The translations under genes were made by a program, and so were the position numbers. From Treponema sp. (lineage in GTDB: Bacteria; Spirochaetota; Spirochaetia; Treponematales; Treponemataceae), in NCBI GenBank assembly GCA_024402535.1, contig JAKSTN010000030.1, positions 1 to 35,379 on the forward strand: a stretch of 35,379 nucleotides of DNA. The letters run 5' to 3'. Positions 26,366-33,969 of the stretch are shown here, piece by piece. Every line of letters starts with the position of its first letter. Within the stretch, counting starts at the first letter, position 1. The notes below the pieces were generated by a model. The model worked only from the letters and a program-made list of their open reading frames with translations, had not been told where the DNA came from and did no database searches.

Positions 26366-27045
26366 TTAATGGCTCCAAGCTTTGCCATGCGGATATGCTC
26401 GGCAATCACATCGTTGTCTTTATCGAGTATTTCGGCCTGTTCAAGATATTTCAGCGAATCCTTGAAAAGTCCAAGTTTATAGTATACCCATCCAAGAGAA
26501 TCAAGACAGGCAGCTGAATCTGGAGCCTGTTCTACAGCCTTTTTACAAAGACTCAGCGCTTTTGTAAGATCTTTTTCTTCACAGGCCAGAACATACCCAA
26601 GACCGTTCAGGGATGTAACATTCTTATTATCATTCTCTAAGGATTTTTCATAGTAGGAAAGACATTTTTCAGTATCTTCCTGTTCCCAGGCAACAAACGC
26701 AATAGCTGCATACACAGAAGCTGTCATATAGCCAGTTTCAAGAAGTTTGTTCAATTCAAAATCAGCAAGACGCTTGCGCCCCGAAACCGCATAAATAACA
26801 GCCAGAAGGAAACGGCACTGAAGAACTCTTTCAAGTTTTCCGCCGCTTGTTACCACAGATTCAAGATATACAAGTGCTTCATCATATTTATGCAGTTTGG
26901 CATAACAGAGGCCAAGAAAATAAGCTATTTCCATTTTATCAGCATCTGTTGTTGAAGGAAGAGAAAGAAAAAAAGCCAGGGAATCTGCATAAGCTTTACC
27001 GTTATAAAGTTCTATTCCCTTTTTAAGATCACTGTTTCCACCCAT
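26362..27045 (-). CDS. TPR-repeat protein
   Basis: A 227-residue protein made of tetratricopeptide repeats throughout (for instance AYADSLAFFLSLP, LGLCYAKLHKYDEALVYLESV, NVTSLNGLGYVLACEEKDLTKAL, LGWVYYKLGLFKDSLKYLEQAE). No signal peptide, so cytoplasmic or membrane-associated through a partner. Start ATG 27045 has AAAGGGGG close upstream. It overlaps the following NHL/VWA gene by 4 bp, suggesting the two products act together. Confidence 0.85.
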   Translation of the reverse strand: MGGNSDLKKGIELYNGKAYADSLAFFLSLPSTTDADKMEIAYFLGLCYAKLHKYDEALVYLESVVTSGGKLERVLQCRFLLAVIYAVSGRKRLADFELNKLLETGYMTASVYAAIAFVAWEQEDTEKCLSYYEKSLENDNKNVTSLNGLGYVLACEEKDLTKALSLCKKAVEQAPDSAACLDSLGWVYYKLGLFKDSLKYLEQAEILDKDNDVIAEHIRMAKLGAIK

Positions 27046-27057
27046 TTTTTACCCCCT

Positions 27058-27786
27058 TTATATCAGGCTCGGCATAGCTGCCATTAAAGCAACCGCAACA
27101 TAACCGTCCTGCGCAATTCTGAAGTCTGAAGTTTCACCTCCAAAAGTATCAGACCTGCCCATAATAAAGTGTGATTTATATCCGGTATCAGTTTTTTCAA
27201 GTCTTACCTGGTCCCCGTAATCGCGAACAGCTATTTCGGTTACCAGTTTCATACCTTTGTAAGCGTCACAGGAAAGACCGTTAACATTCACAAAAGTTAC
27301 ATTTTTTTTCGATTCTGCAAGGGAATAAATTTCATCAAAATGATCCAGAACAAACCGTGCAAGATTTTCAAAATTATATTCTTCTTCCTTTGCGTCCCAG
27401 GCTTTTGGGTGTTCAAGACTTACCGCTATGGACGGAATACCATAAAGTGATCCCTGGCGTGCAGCACCACAAGTTCCCGAATAAACTATATCAGTTCCGA
27501 TATTTGCCCCGTAATTGATTCCTGCAACAACGCAGTCAATTTTTGGGAAAATACCTGACATAACCCCATTAATTACGCAGTCTGCTGGAAAGCCTGAACA
27601 GGTATAGAAATTGTCTTCTATGCGTTCAAGTTCAAGAGGACGATTCATTATTATACAGTGAGAAACTGCTGATCTGTTGGAAGACGGAGCCATAACATAC
27701 ACATTGTGTTTTTCAGAAAGCACATCTGCCAGAGTTTTTAAGCCTCTAGACAGATAACCGTCATCATTTGTAATAAGAATATTCAT
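27058..27786 (-). CDS. surE: 5'/3'-nucleotidase SurE
   Basis: A 242-residue metal-dependent nucleotidase that removes the phosphate from nucleoside monophosphates. The N-terminal motif MNILITNDDG with D8/D9 provides the metal ligands; APSSNRSAVSH supplies the conserved Ser and Asn, and VAGINYGANIGTDIVYSGTCGAARQG is the diagnostic SurE block. Length is standard. It lies 12 nt downstream of the galactokinase-like gene and 12 nt before the TPR gene. Confidence 0.95.
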   Translation of the reverse strand: MNILITNDDGYLSRGLKTLADVLSEKHNVYVMAPSSNRSAVSHCIIMNRPLELERIEDNFYTCSGFPADCVINGVMSGIFPKIDCVVAGINYGANIGTDIVYSGTCGAARQGSLYGIPSIAVSLEHPKAWDAKEEEYNFENLARFVLDHFDEIYSLAESKKNVTFVNVNGLSCDAYKGMKLVTEIAVRDYGDQVRLEKTDTGYKSHFIMGRSDTFGGETSDFRIAQDGYVAVALMAAMPSLI

Positions 27787-27798
27787 AAACGTTACTTT

Positions 27799-28980
27799 TT
27801 AGTCTTTAAAAATGACGGCTCCGTCTGACGGAGTCACTTCATACATATCACATTTGAAAGCAAAGATTTTTTCAAATTCGTGGAGTTTTTCCTTAAACTT
27901 TTCCAGGTCACTTTCACGGATTATAGCATAAAGGCAGCGGCCGAAACCTTTACCTGTAATGCGTCCGCAGGAAACCGGATTTCTCAAAGTATCAAGATTT
28001 GGTTCAAGTTCAGAAACACGTTTCAAAATCCAGTCAATTTCAGGACATGAAGCTTCGTAATAATCCCTCATGGATTCATGGCTGTGATTTATTGAACGGG
28101 CAAACTTGAAGAAATCTCCTTTATTGATTCCGTCCAAGGCTTCCTGAATATCATTGTGTTCACGGATTACGGAAAGCAGCCTGTGTTTGGTAAGTTCAGA
28201 CACAGTAGAAAGACCTTCATTTATGTCAGTAACGTCATTAATATAACGCCATCCGCCATAAACACCGGCTTTACTTTCCTTAAGGTCTCCCAGAACAAGG
28301 GCATTTGAAGGTTCAAAAAGAACTTCTTCATTCCAGACAGTAAAACGTGGTACATGAGTATCAACAATTACAATCTTTTTTCCTTCAAAATTAAACGGAA
28401 CATAGTCCCATGAGTTTTTATGATGATCTGTTACAAGCAGATTGCCTTTTTTTGCAAAAAGACATGCGTAATTATCTGCAATATAGTTATTAATCTGCAG
28501 GAACCGCTTGTTTCCACGTTCCAGAACCTGAAGCAGCTGTGAATCGGAACAGTTCAGATTAAAAAGCTTACGCAGTGCAATGGCTGTTGCACATTTTATG
28601 GCTGTTGTAATACCAAATCCTGCAGAAGGAAGAACCGGAGAATAAACTGTAAGGTTGAATCCTCCAATATCAAAACCACCTGAAACATAACCGTAAAAAA
28701 CAGCTTTCACAGCGTTAGCCCAGCGGTCTTCTTTCTTAAATTTTACAGATGTTAAATTTGCCTTTTTATGTTCCCCTGTCTGAACAAAATAAAACTTCAG
28801 GACTGAATCGTCACGTTTTGAAACTGCTACATAAACCGGGATATCGGCGGCAAAAGAAAGTGTCTTGTCTTTGAAGAACCAGGAATGTTCTCCAATCATA
28901 TGAAATCGGCAGGGAGCCTTAGCGGTTACTTCAGGATATTCCTGATATTCCGAAAAATGTTCGTCGTTAAGTATTTTCAA
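27799..28980 (-). CDS. Galactokinase-like GHMP kinase with altered substrate motif
   Basis: A 393-residue GHMP kinase closest in layout to GalK. The first motif reads APCRFHMIGEHSWF (22-35) where GalK has APGRxNLIGEHTDY: Arg25, Glu31 and His32 are kept, but the Asp of HTDYN, a galactose ligand, is Trp34. The ATP-loop motif near 117-127 is LPSAGFGITTA and not the usual P-x-G-x-GLSSSAA. IADN (Asp169) fits the catalytic Asp of IMDQ. The third motif is GRITGKGFGRC. It may phosphorylate another sugar. TTG start at 28980, supported by GAGGGG 9 nt upstream; an ATG nearby is out of frame. It heads the six-gene minus-strand run. Confidence 0.82.
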   Translation of the reverse strand: MKILNDEHFSEYQEYPEVTAKAPCRFHMIGEHSWFFKDKTLSFAADIPVYVAVSKRDDSVLKFYFVQTGEHKKANLTSVKFKKEDRWANAVKAVFYGYVSGGFDIGGFNLTVYSPVLPSAGFGITTAIKCATAIALRKLFNLNCSDSQLLQVLERGNKRFLQINNYIADNYACLFAKKGNLLVTDHHKNSWDYVPFNFEGKKIVIVDTHVPRFTVWNEEVLFEPSNALVLGDLKESKAGVYGGWRYINDVTDINEGLSTVSELTKHRLLSVIREHNDIQEALDGINKGDFFKFARSINHSHESMRDYYEASCPEIDWILKRVSELEPNLDTLRNPVSCGRITGKGFGRCLYAIIRESDLEKFKEKLHEFEKIFAFKCDMYEVTPSDGAVIFKD

Positions 28981-29082
28981 AGCAGCATTCCCCTCTTTAT
29001 TGCTTTTTTGAATTTAAATTGTTATATTTTTTATCAATAATATTCGATAATAATAAGTAGATATTTAAATAATTATAAAATA

Positions 29083-30963
29083 ATGAATCTGATTTTACAA
29101 GTTTTTTATACCCTTTTTTCAAGTCTCCTCCTGTCACTGGCAATTCCAAATGAACTTTTAAAATTCGGTTCACCTTTTATCGCGTTTATTGCACTCATTC
29201 CATATTACATGGCAGTAAAACGTTCAAAAAACTTTTACATCGCCTTTTTACTGGGCTTTATCCAGACATGTACGACACATCTTCTGTCTTCTTACTGGCT
29301 TGCCTTCTTCAAGGATTTTGCAGCCCTTACACTGGGCGCTTCTGCCTTTGGAACAGGATGTATCGGAGCTCTTTTCGGGGCCCTCTTATACATGCCGTAC
29401 TATACAGAAAAACGCCGGAACAGCCTGAATGTTACGTCCATTTCTCAGATTCACCTGATACCACAGCGGATTTTCTGGTTTGCAGCTGTTTACACATCCT
29501 ATGAATGGCTAAAATCATCAGGCTTCCTTGGATATCCATGGGGAACCATATCTTCATGTATGTTCAGAGCCCGCATTTTCATGCAGCTTTCGGCAATTAC
29601 AGGAACCTATGGCATTACTTTCCTGACAGTATTCTTTTCCGCTCTCCTTGGGGAAGGCCTTGAACTTTATTTCAAGGTTCCGGATTTACCTGCAAAGAAA
29701 AGACTTGTTGATTCCTACAGAACATGTGCCCTCTTATGGGTAGTCTTTTTTTCATTTTCCATGGTTTACGGCCTTGTTGAATATAAAAAGACAAGAATAC
29801 CTGTAAAACAGCTGACTACAATTCTTGTTCAACAGAATGAAGACCCATGGCTGGAAGGTTCCGACCGTCAGTCCATCCTGCTTTCCCAGGAACTTACAAC
29901 TAAACAGATTAATGAACTTAAAGATGAAGACAAAAAAGCAGATCTGATTGTCTGGAGCGAAGGATGCTTAAAATCCGCATTCCCAGATGCAAATTCAAAA
30001 TATTCAAATTACCCGAAAGAAAAACCGCTTTTCGATTTTATACGTGAAAATCAGACACCTCTGTTAGCAGGTGGTTCTTTCCGCAAAAAATATAGAAAAA
30101 GTTCTCCCGAATATTTCAATGCTGCCATTGTTTTTGATAAAAATGCAAATTTCCGGGGTTGGTACGGAAAAAATCATCTTGTTCCATTCGCGGAAGCCAT
30201 TCCATTCATGGAATATCCTGCTGTCCGTGAGTTTATGGACAAAGTTATAGGCATTTCTGCCGGTTGGACACCAGGAAACCAGTACACATTCTTTGATATT
30301 CCATGCCAGTGGTACGACAAACCTTTGGTAGATGCAGTAAAAAACATTAATCTCAATCAGGAATTCTATCAGCAGAAAAGCGAAGAAGAAAAACCGCCTG
30401 TTACAAGAATCAGTACTCCAATCTGCTATGATGACGCTTTTACTGATATCATGCGTCCTCTATGGAAAAATGGATCTGAAGTTTTCATGAACATAACAGA
30501 CGATTCATGGTCACTTAAGAAATCTGCCGAAATCCAGCACTTTGTCATTGCCTCATACCGTTCAATTGAATACAGAACAACTCTTGTACGCTCAACAAAT
30601 GCAGGTTTAACCGTAGTTTTAGATCCTGCAGGCAAAGTTCTTTGTGAACTTCCTCTTTTTGAAGCAGCCTCCGCAAACTGCGACATTCCGGTATACAAGA
30701 GAAAAACAACAACCTACGCCCGTTTTGGAAACTGGCTGCCATTTATCCTGAATATTTTCATTGCTTTCGGCCTTATTTTTGAGATTTCAGGTTTCGAAAA
30801 CCGGGAATATGTATTCCCTGAAAAAGAAATCCGCCTTAGAAAAAAACGTGCAAAGAAAGACGACAAGAAATCTGATAAAAAATCAGACAAAAAATCTCAT
30901 AAGAAATCAGATAAAAAATCCTCAAAAAGAGACAGCAAAAAAGAGAAATCAAAAAAGAAATAA
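29083..30963 (+). CDS. lnt: Apolipoprotein N-acyltransferase
   Basis: A 626-residue inner-membrane enzyme that adds the third acyl chain to lipoproteins, matching the many lipoproteins in this window. The N-terminal half has about six to seven TM helices. The nitrilase-fold domain carries the triad Glu293 (VWSEG), Lys363 (GWYGKNHLVPFAEA) and Cys448 (TPICYDDAF). It ends with a TM helix (about 555-572) and an unusual Lys/Ser/Asp-rich cytoplasmic tail of some 40 residues made by a 12-bp tandem repeat. Longer than typical Lnt (~510). No Shine-Dalgarno is visible; the 102-bp AT-rich gap separates it from the divergent galactokinase-like gene. Confidence 0.93.
   Translation: MNLILQVFYTLFSSLLLSLAIPNELLKFGSPFIAFIALIPYYMAVKRSKNFYIAFLLGFIQTCTTHLLSSYWLAFFKDFAALTLGASAFGTGCIGALFGALLYMPYYTEKRRNSLNVTSISQIHLIPQRIFWFAAVYTSYEWLKSSGFLGYPWGTISSCMFRARIFMQLSAITGTYGITFLTVFFSALLGEGLELYFKVPDLPAKKRLVDSYRTCALLWVVFFSFSMVYGLVEYKKTRIPVKQLTTILVQQNEDPWLEGSDRQSILLSQELTTKQINELKDEDKKADLIVWSEGCLKSAFPDANSKYSNYPKEKPLFDFIRENQTPLLAGGSFRKKYRKSSPEYFNAAIVFDKNANFRGWYGKNHLVPFAEAIPFMEYPAVREFMDKVIGISAGWTPGNQYTFFDIPCQWYDKPLVDAVKNINLNQEFYQQKSEEEKPPVTRISTPICYDDAFTDIMRPLWKNGSEVFMNITDDSWSLKKSAEIQHFVIASYRSIEYRTTLVRSTNAGLTVVLDPAGKVLCELPLFEAASANCDIPVYKRKTTTYARFGNWLPFILNIFIAFGLIFEISGFENREYVFPEKEIRLRKKRAKKDDKKSDKKSDKKSHKKSDKKSSKRDSKKEKSKKK
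30862..30921 (+). repeat. 12-bp tandem repeat coding for KKSD units in the Lnt tail
   Basis: Five in-frame 12-bp units of the form GA(C/T)AA(A/G)AAATC(T/A/C), encoding (D/H)-K-K-S repeated five times (about residues 594-613). Units differ mainly at third positions. The array could change length by slippage without breaking the frame. Confidence 0.8.
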
Positions 30964-31102
30964 ACCTTTCTTTCTAGCTGTCACTAACACTCCACTTACC
31001 CTTATCTTATGAATAGTGAAACAACAACAAGCAGTCACGTCATTTTTTGTCAAGAAAAAAAGTTTCTGAATTTGCAAATTTATTTTCTGAATTCCTCTTT
31101 AC

Positions 31103-31161
31103 ACCCCATTAGTAGTGTTATAAGATATTGAACCATAAGCAAAAAACACTATATGTGAAAA
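31103..31161 (+). promoter_or_regulatory. NrdR-box pair and promoter of nrdR-nrdD
   Basis: Two sites resemble the NrdR consensus ACACTATATATAGTGT: ACCCCATTAGTAGTGT (31103-31118, 11/16) and ACACTATATGTGAAAA (31146-31161, 10/16). Their starts lie 43 bp apart. Between them, TTGAAC (31128-31133) with a 16-bp spacer and TATATG (31150-31155) could be the promoter, with the second box covering the -10. The rest of the 30964-31179 gap shows no other feature. Consistent with NrdR autoregulation. Confidence 0.65.
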
Positions 31162-31179
31162 GTAAAAAAAGGGTGGGAA

Positions 31180-31641
31180 ATGCGCTGTCCAAATTGTGGT
31201 AGCCTGGAAGACAAAGTACTCGAATCACGAACCATGGTTAACGGAGAATCAATCCGTCGACGCCGTGAATGTCTTGAATGCGGCTACAGATTCACCAGTT
31301 ATGAACGAATCGATGAAAAGCCTTTCTTTGTCGTAAAGAATGACGGTCGCCGCCAGCCTTTTGACAGAACAAAGCTTGAGAAAGGAATCGAAAATGCTCT
31401 CAAAAAACGTCCGGTCCCTACTACACAGGTAGAACAGCTTATCACTGACATTGAAGATGCAGCTATCCGTCAGGGCCGTGAAGAACGGGAAATAGGAACT
31501 GCAGAACTTGGAGAAATCGTTCTCCAGAAACTTTACGAAGTAGATAAAGTGGCTTATATCCGCTTTGCTTCGGTATATAAACGGTTTGAAAATATTGAAG
31601 GTTTCCTTAGTGAAATTAAATCAATTGAGAACCGTAAATAA
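31180..31641 (+). CDS. nrdR: Transcriptional repressor NrdR
   Basis: A 153-residue regulator that represses ribonucleotide reductase genes when dATP/ATP is bound. The N-terminal zinc ribbon has C3-P-N-C6 and C31-L-E-C34; GYRFTSYERID follows. The ATP-cone (about 46-136) starts FFVVKNDGRRQPFDRTKLEKGI. Length and motifs are standard. It has GGGTGG close upstream and lies 46 nt before nrdD, with NrdR-box-like sites at its promoter and at the promoter of the downstream radical-domain gene. Confidence 0.96.
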   Translation: MRCPNCGSLEDKVLESRTMVNGESIRRRRECLECGYRFTSYERIDEKPFFVVKNDGRRQPFDRTKLEKGIENALKKRPVPTTQVEQLITDIEDAAIRQGREEREIGTAELGEIVLQKLYEVDKVAYIRFASVYKRFENIEGFLSEIKSIENRK

Positions 31642-31687
31642 TTTTTTTCAGTAAACTTATATAAATAAAAATAAAAAGGTGGGACCA

Positions 31688-33799
31688 ATGAGTGACCAGA
31701 CAGTTTTTCCGCAGTGGCGGAGCTTTTTAGGAAACAGTTCAGACGCCGAAACAAAAGGATTTCTGAAATCTGTTGTTAAACGTTCAGGCGAAATTGCTGA
31801 TTATGACCGTTCAAAAATTGAAGCAGCTGTAAACAAAGCTATCGAAGCTGTAACAAAAAGTCCTGATGACGAAAAGGCAGCAAAAATTACAGACCTGGTA
31901 GAAGAAAAACTCCGTGTAAAACTTGCAGGTAACCGTGCACACTCAATTCCTGCCATTGAAGAAATTCAGGATATTGTTGAAACAGTTCTTATCGAAAACA
32001 AAGAAGTTGAAATTGCAAAGGCTTATATTCTTTACCGTGCAAGCCGCGAAGCTGTACGCGATGCAAAAAGCCTTATGGTTGATATCAACAAAACAATGGA
32101 CGGATACCTTGGTCAGAGTGACTGGCGCGTAAACGAAAACGCCAACGTAAACTTCTCTCTTGGTGGTCTTATCCTCCACAACTCAGGAACAATTACAGCT
32201 AACTACTGGCTTAACAACATTTACTCAAAAGAAGTAGCAGAAGCACACAAAACATGTGCATTCCACATCCATGACCTTTCAATGTTCTCAGGATACTGTG
32301 CCGGATGGTCACTCCGACAGCTTATCGCAGAAGGCCTTGGTGGTGTTCCAGACAAGATTACATCTACTCCAGCAACTCACCTTTCAACTCTGGTAAACCA
32401 GATGGTAAACTTTCTGGGTATTCTTCAGAATGAATGGGCCGGTGCTCAGGCATTCTCATCTTTCGATACATACCTTGCTCCTTTCGTAAAAAAGGATAAC
32501 CTTACAGACAAAGAAGTTCGTCAGTGCATCCAGAGCTTCCTTTACGGTGTAAACACACCTAGCCGCTGGGGTTCACAGGCTCCATTCACAAACGTAACAC
32601 TTGACCTGAACTGTCCAGAAGACCTTAAAGGCAAGAAAGCAGTTGTAGGCGGAAAAGAACAGGACTTCACATACGGTGACTGTCAGAAAGAAATGGATCT
32701 TATCAACAAGACATTCATCCAGCTTCTGATTGAAGGTGATGCTGCAGGACGCGGTTTTGCCTACCCTATTCCTACATACAATATTACACGCGACTTCGAC
32801 TGGAATTCAGAAATCGCACAGCTTCTGTTCCAGATGACAGCACAGTACGGTACACCAAACTTCCAGAACTTCGTTAATTCTGACCTGAATCCTAACGATG
32901 TTCGCTCTATGTGCTGCCGTCTCCAGCTGGACAAACGCGAACTTCGCCGTCGTGGTGGAGGTCTTTTCGGTGCCGATGAATTCACAGGTTCTATCGGTGT
33001 TGTTACAATCAACCTTCCACAGATCGGTTACCTTGCAAAGAATGAAAAAGAATTCTTCAGCCGCCTGGACTATCTTATGGACCTGGCAAAGGAAAGTCTT
33101 CTTGCAAAACGCAAGGTTATCCAGAAGCTTTATGACGGTGGACTCTTCCCTTACACAAGACGCTACCTGAAAACTCTCGTAAATCACTTCAGCACAATCG
33201 GGCTCTGTGGTATGAATGAATGTTGTCTCAACTTCCTTGGAAAAGACATTACAGACCCACAGGGAAAAGCTTTTGCAGAAAAAGTTCTTACTCACATGAG
33301 AGACCGTCTTGCTGACTACCAGGAACAGACAGGTGACCTGTTCAACCTGGAAGCAACACCTGCTGAATCAACATCATACCGCCTTGCTCGTCACGACAAG
33401 GAACAGTATCCGGATATTATCACAAGCGGAAAGAACGAACCGTTCTATACAAACTCTTCACAGCTGCCTGTTGATTACACTCCTGATGTATTTGAAGCCC
33501 TGGATCACCAGGAAGCCCTTCAGACAAAATACACTGGTGGTACAATGTTCCACGTATTCATGGGCGAACAGGTTAAGGACTGGCAGAGCTGCCGCGACCT
33601 GGTAAGAGCAATTGCAGGTAAATACCGCATTCCGTTCTTCACAATTTCACCAACATACTCAATCTGCCGTGTACACGGTTACCTGAGCGGTGAACAGTTC
33701 GAATGTCCTAAGTGTAAAGCTGAAAGAGAAGCAGAACTTCGTATGGTTCTTAAAAACCTGGAAGAAGAAAGAGCTAAAATTCTTGCTCAGGGAAAATAA
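31688..33799 (+). CDS. nrdD: Anaerobic (class III) ribonucleoside-triphosphate reductase catalytic subunit, lacking the glycyl-radical segment
   Basis: A 703-residue NrdD that converts ribonucleotides to deoxyribonucleotides anaerobically. An ATP-cone spans ~15-105. Active-site landmarks are GYC204AGWSL, RSMC409C410RLQ with RRGGGLFGADEFTGSIG, and GLC507GMNEC512C513 loop, the pattern of the redoxin-dependent (NrdD2-like) group. The C-terminal zinc-type cluster C660-x-x-H663...C673-P-K-C676 is followed by only a charged helix of 27 residues and a stop. The R-x-x-G-Y radical motif that normally comes next is absent and lies in the next gene. ATG 31688 is chosen over GTG 31679 because AAAGGTGG overlaps the GTG. 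Confidence 0.95.
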   Translation: MSDQTVFPQWRSFLGNSSDAETKGFLKSVVKRSGEIADYDRSKIEAAVNKAIEAVTKSPDDEKAAKITDLVEEKLRVKLAGNRAHSIPAIEEIQDIVETVLIENKEVEIAKAYILYRASREAVRDAKSLMVDINKTMDGYLGQSDWRVNENANVNFSLGGLILHNSGTITANYWLNNIYSKEVAEAHKTCAFHIHDLSMFSGYCAGWSLRQLIAEGLGGVPDKITSTPATHLSTLVNQMVNFLGILQNEWAGAQAFSSFDTYLAPFVKKDNLTDKEVRQCIQSFLYGVNTPSRWGSQAPFTNVTLDLNCPEDLKGKKAVVGGKEQDFTYGDCQKEMDLINKTFIQLLIEGDAAGRGFAYPIPTYNITRDFDWNSEIAQLLFQMTAQYGTPNFQNFVNSDLNPNDVRSMCCRLQLDKRELRRRGGGLFGADEFTGSIGVVTINLPQIGYLAKNEKEFFSRLDYLMDLAKESLLAKRKVIQKLYDGGLFPYTRRYLKTLVNHFSTIGLCGMNECCLNFLGKDITDPQGKAFAEKVLTHMRDRLADYQEQTGDLFNLEATPAESTSYRLARHDKEQYPDIITSGKNEPFYTNSSQLPVDYTPDVFEALDHQEALQTKYTGGTMFHVFMGEQVKDWQSCRDLVRAIAGKYRIPFFTISPTYSICRVHGYLSGEQFECPKCKAEREAELRMVLKNLEEERAKILAQGK

Positions 33800-33807
33800 A
33801 CGGTTGG

Positions 33808-33853
33808 AAGACACTAAAGTTTTTTGCAAAATGCACGAAAATCATAGTGTCTT
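33808..33853 (+). terminator. Hairpin after nrdD, possible terminator or attenuator
   Basis: AAGACACTA (33808-33816) and TAGTGTCTT (33845-33853) form a perfect 9-bp stem. The enclosed 28 nt can pair further (GCA-AAA-TGC with T and A tracts). Only a weak T-rich run follows. The right arm contains TAGTGT, the half-site of a NrdR box, so the region may serve both RNA folding and repressor binding. Confidence 0.55.
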
Positions 33854-33892
33854 TAATTGACAAAGATACCACTTATACACTATATTTAGTGG
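33835..33892 (+). promoter_or_regulatory. NrdR-controlled promoter of the radical-domain gene
   Basis: TTGACA (33857-33862), an 18-bp spacer and TATATT (33881-33886). The -10 lies inside ACACTATATTTAGTGG (33877-33892), a strong NrdR-box match. A half-site TAGTGT ends a weaker box at 33835-33850, 42 bp upstream. The predicted leader of ~77 nt contains a small AGGAA-TCA-TTCCT hairpin (33909-33921) and AAAGGGGAA before the ATG. Confidence 0.8.
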
Positions 33893-33969
33893 TGGGTGGT
33901 ACAAATTAGGAATCATTCCTATATTCAACTAAAAGATAAAAGTATTGCCAAAAATAAAAGGGGAAAAAG

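Noticed and set aside
31679..31687. GTG start of nrdD three codons upstream
   Set aside because: The GTG is within the Shine-Dalgarno-like AAAGGTGG that serves the ATG at 31688.
33800..33969. Frameshift or sequencing error splitting a normal nrdD
   Set aside because: The gap holds a stop, a hairpin, a -35/-10 promoter inside a NrdR box, a leader and a ribosome binding site; joining the frames would not give a continuous protein.
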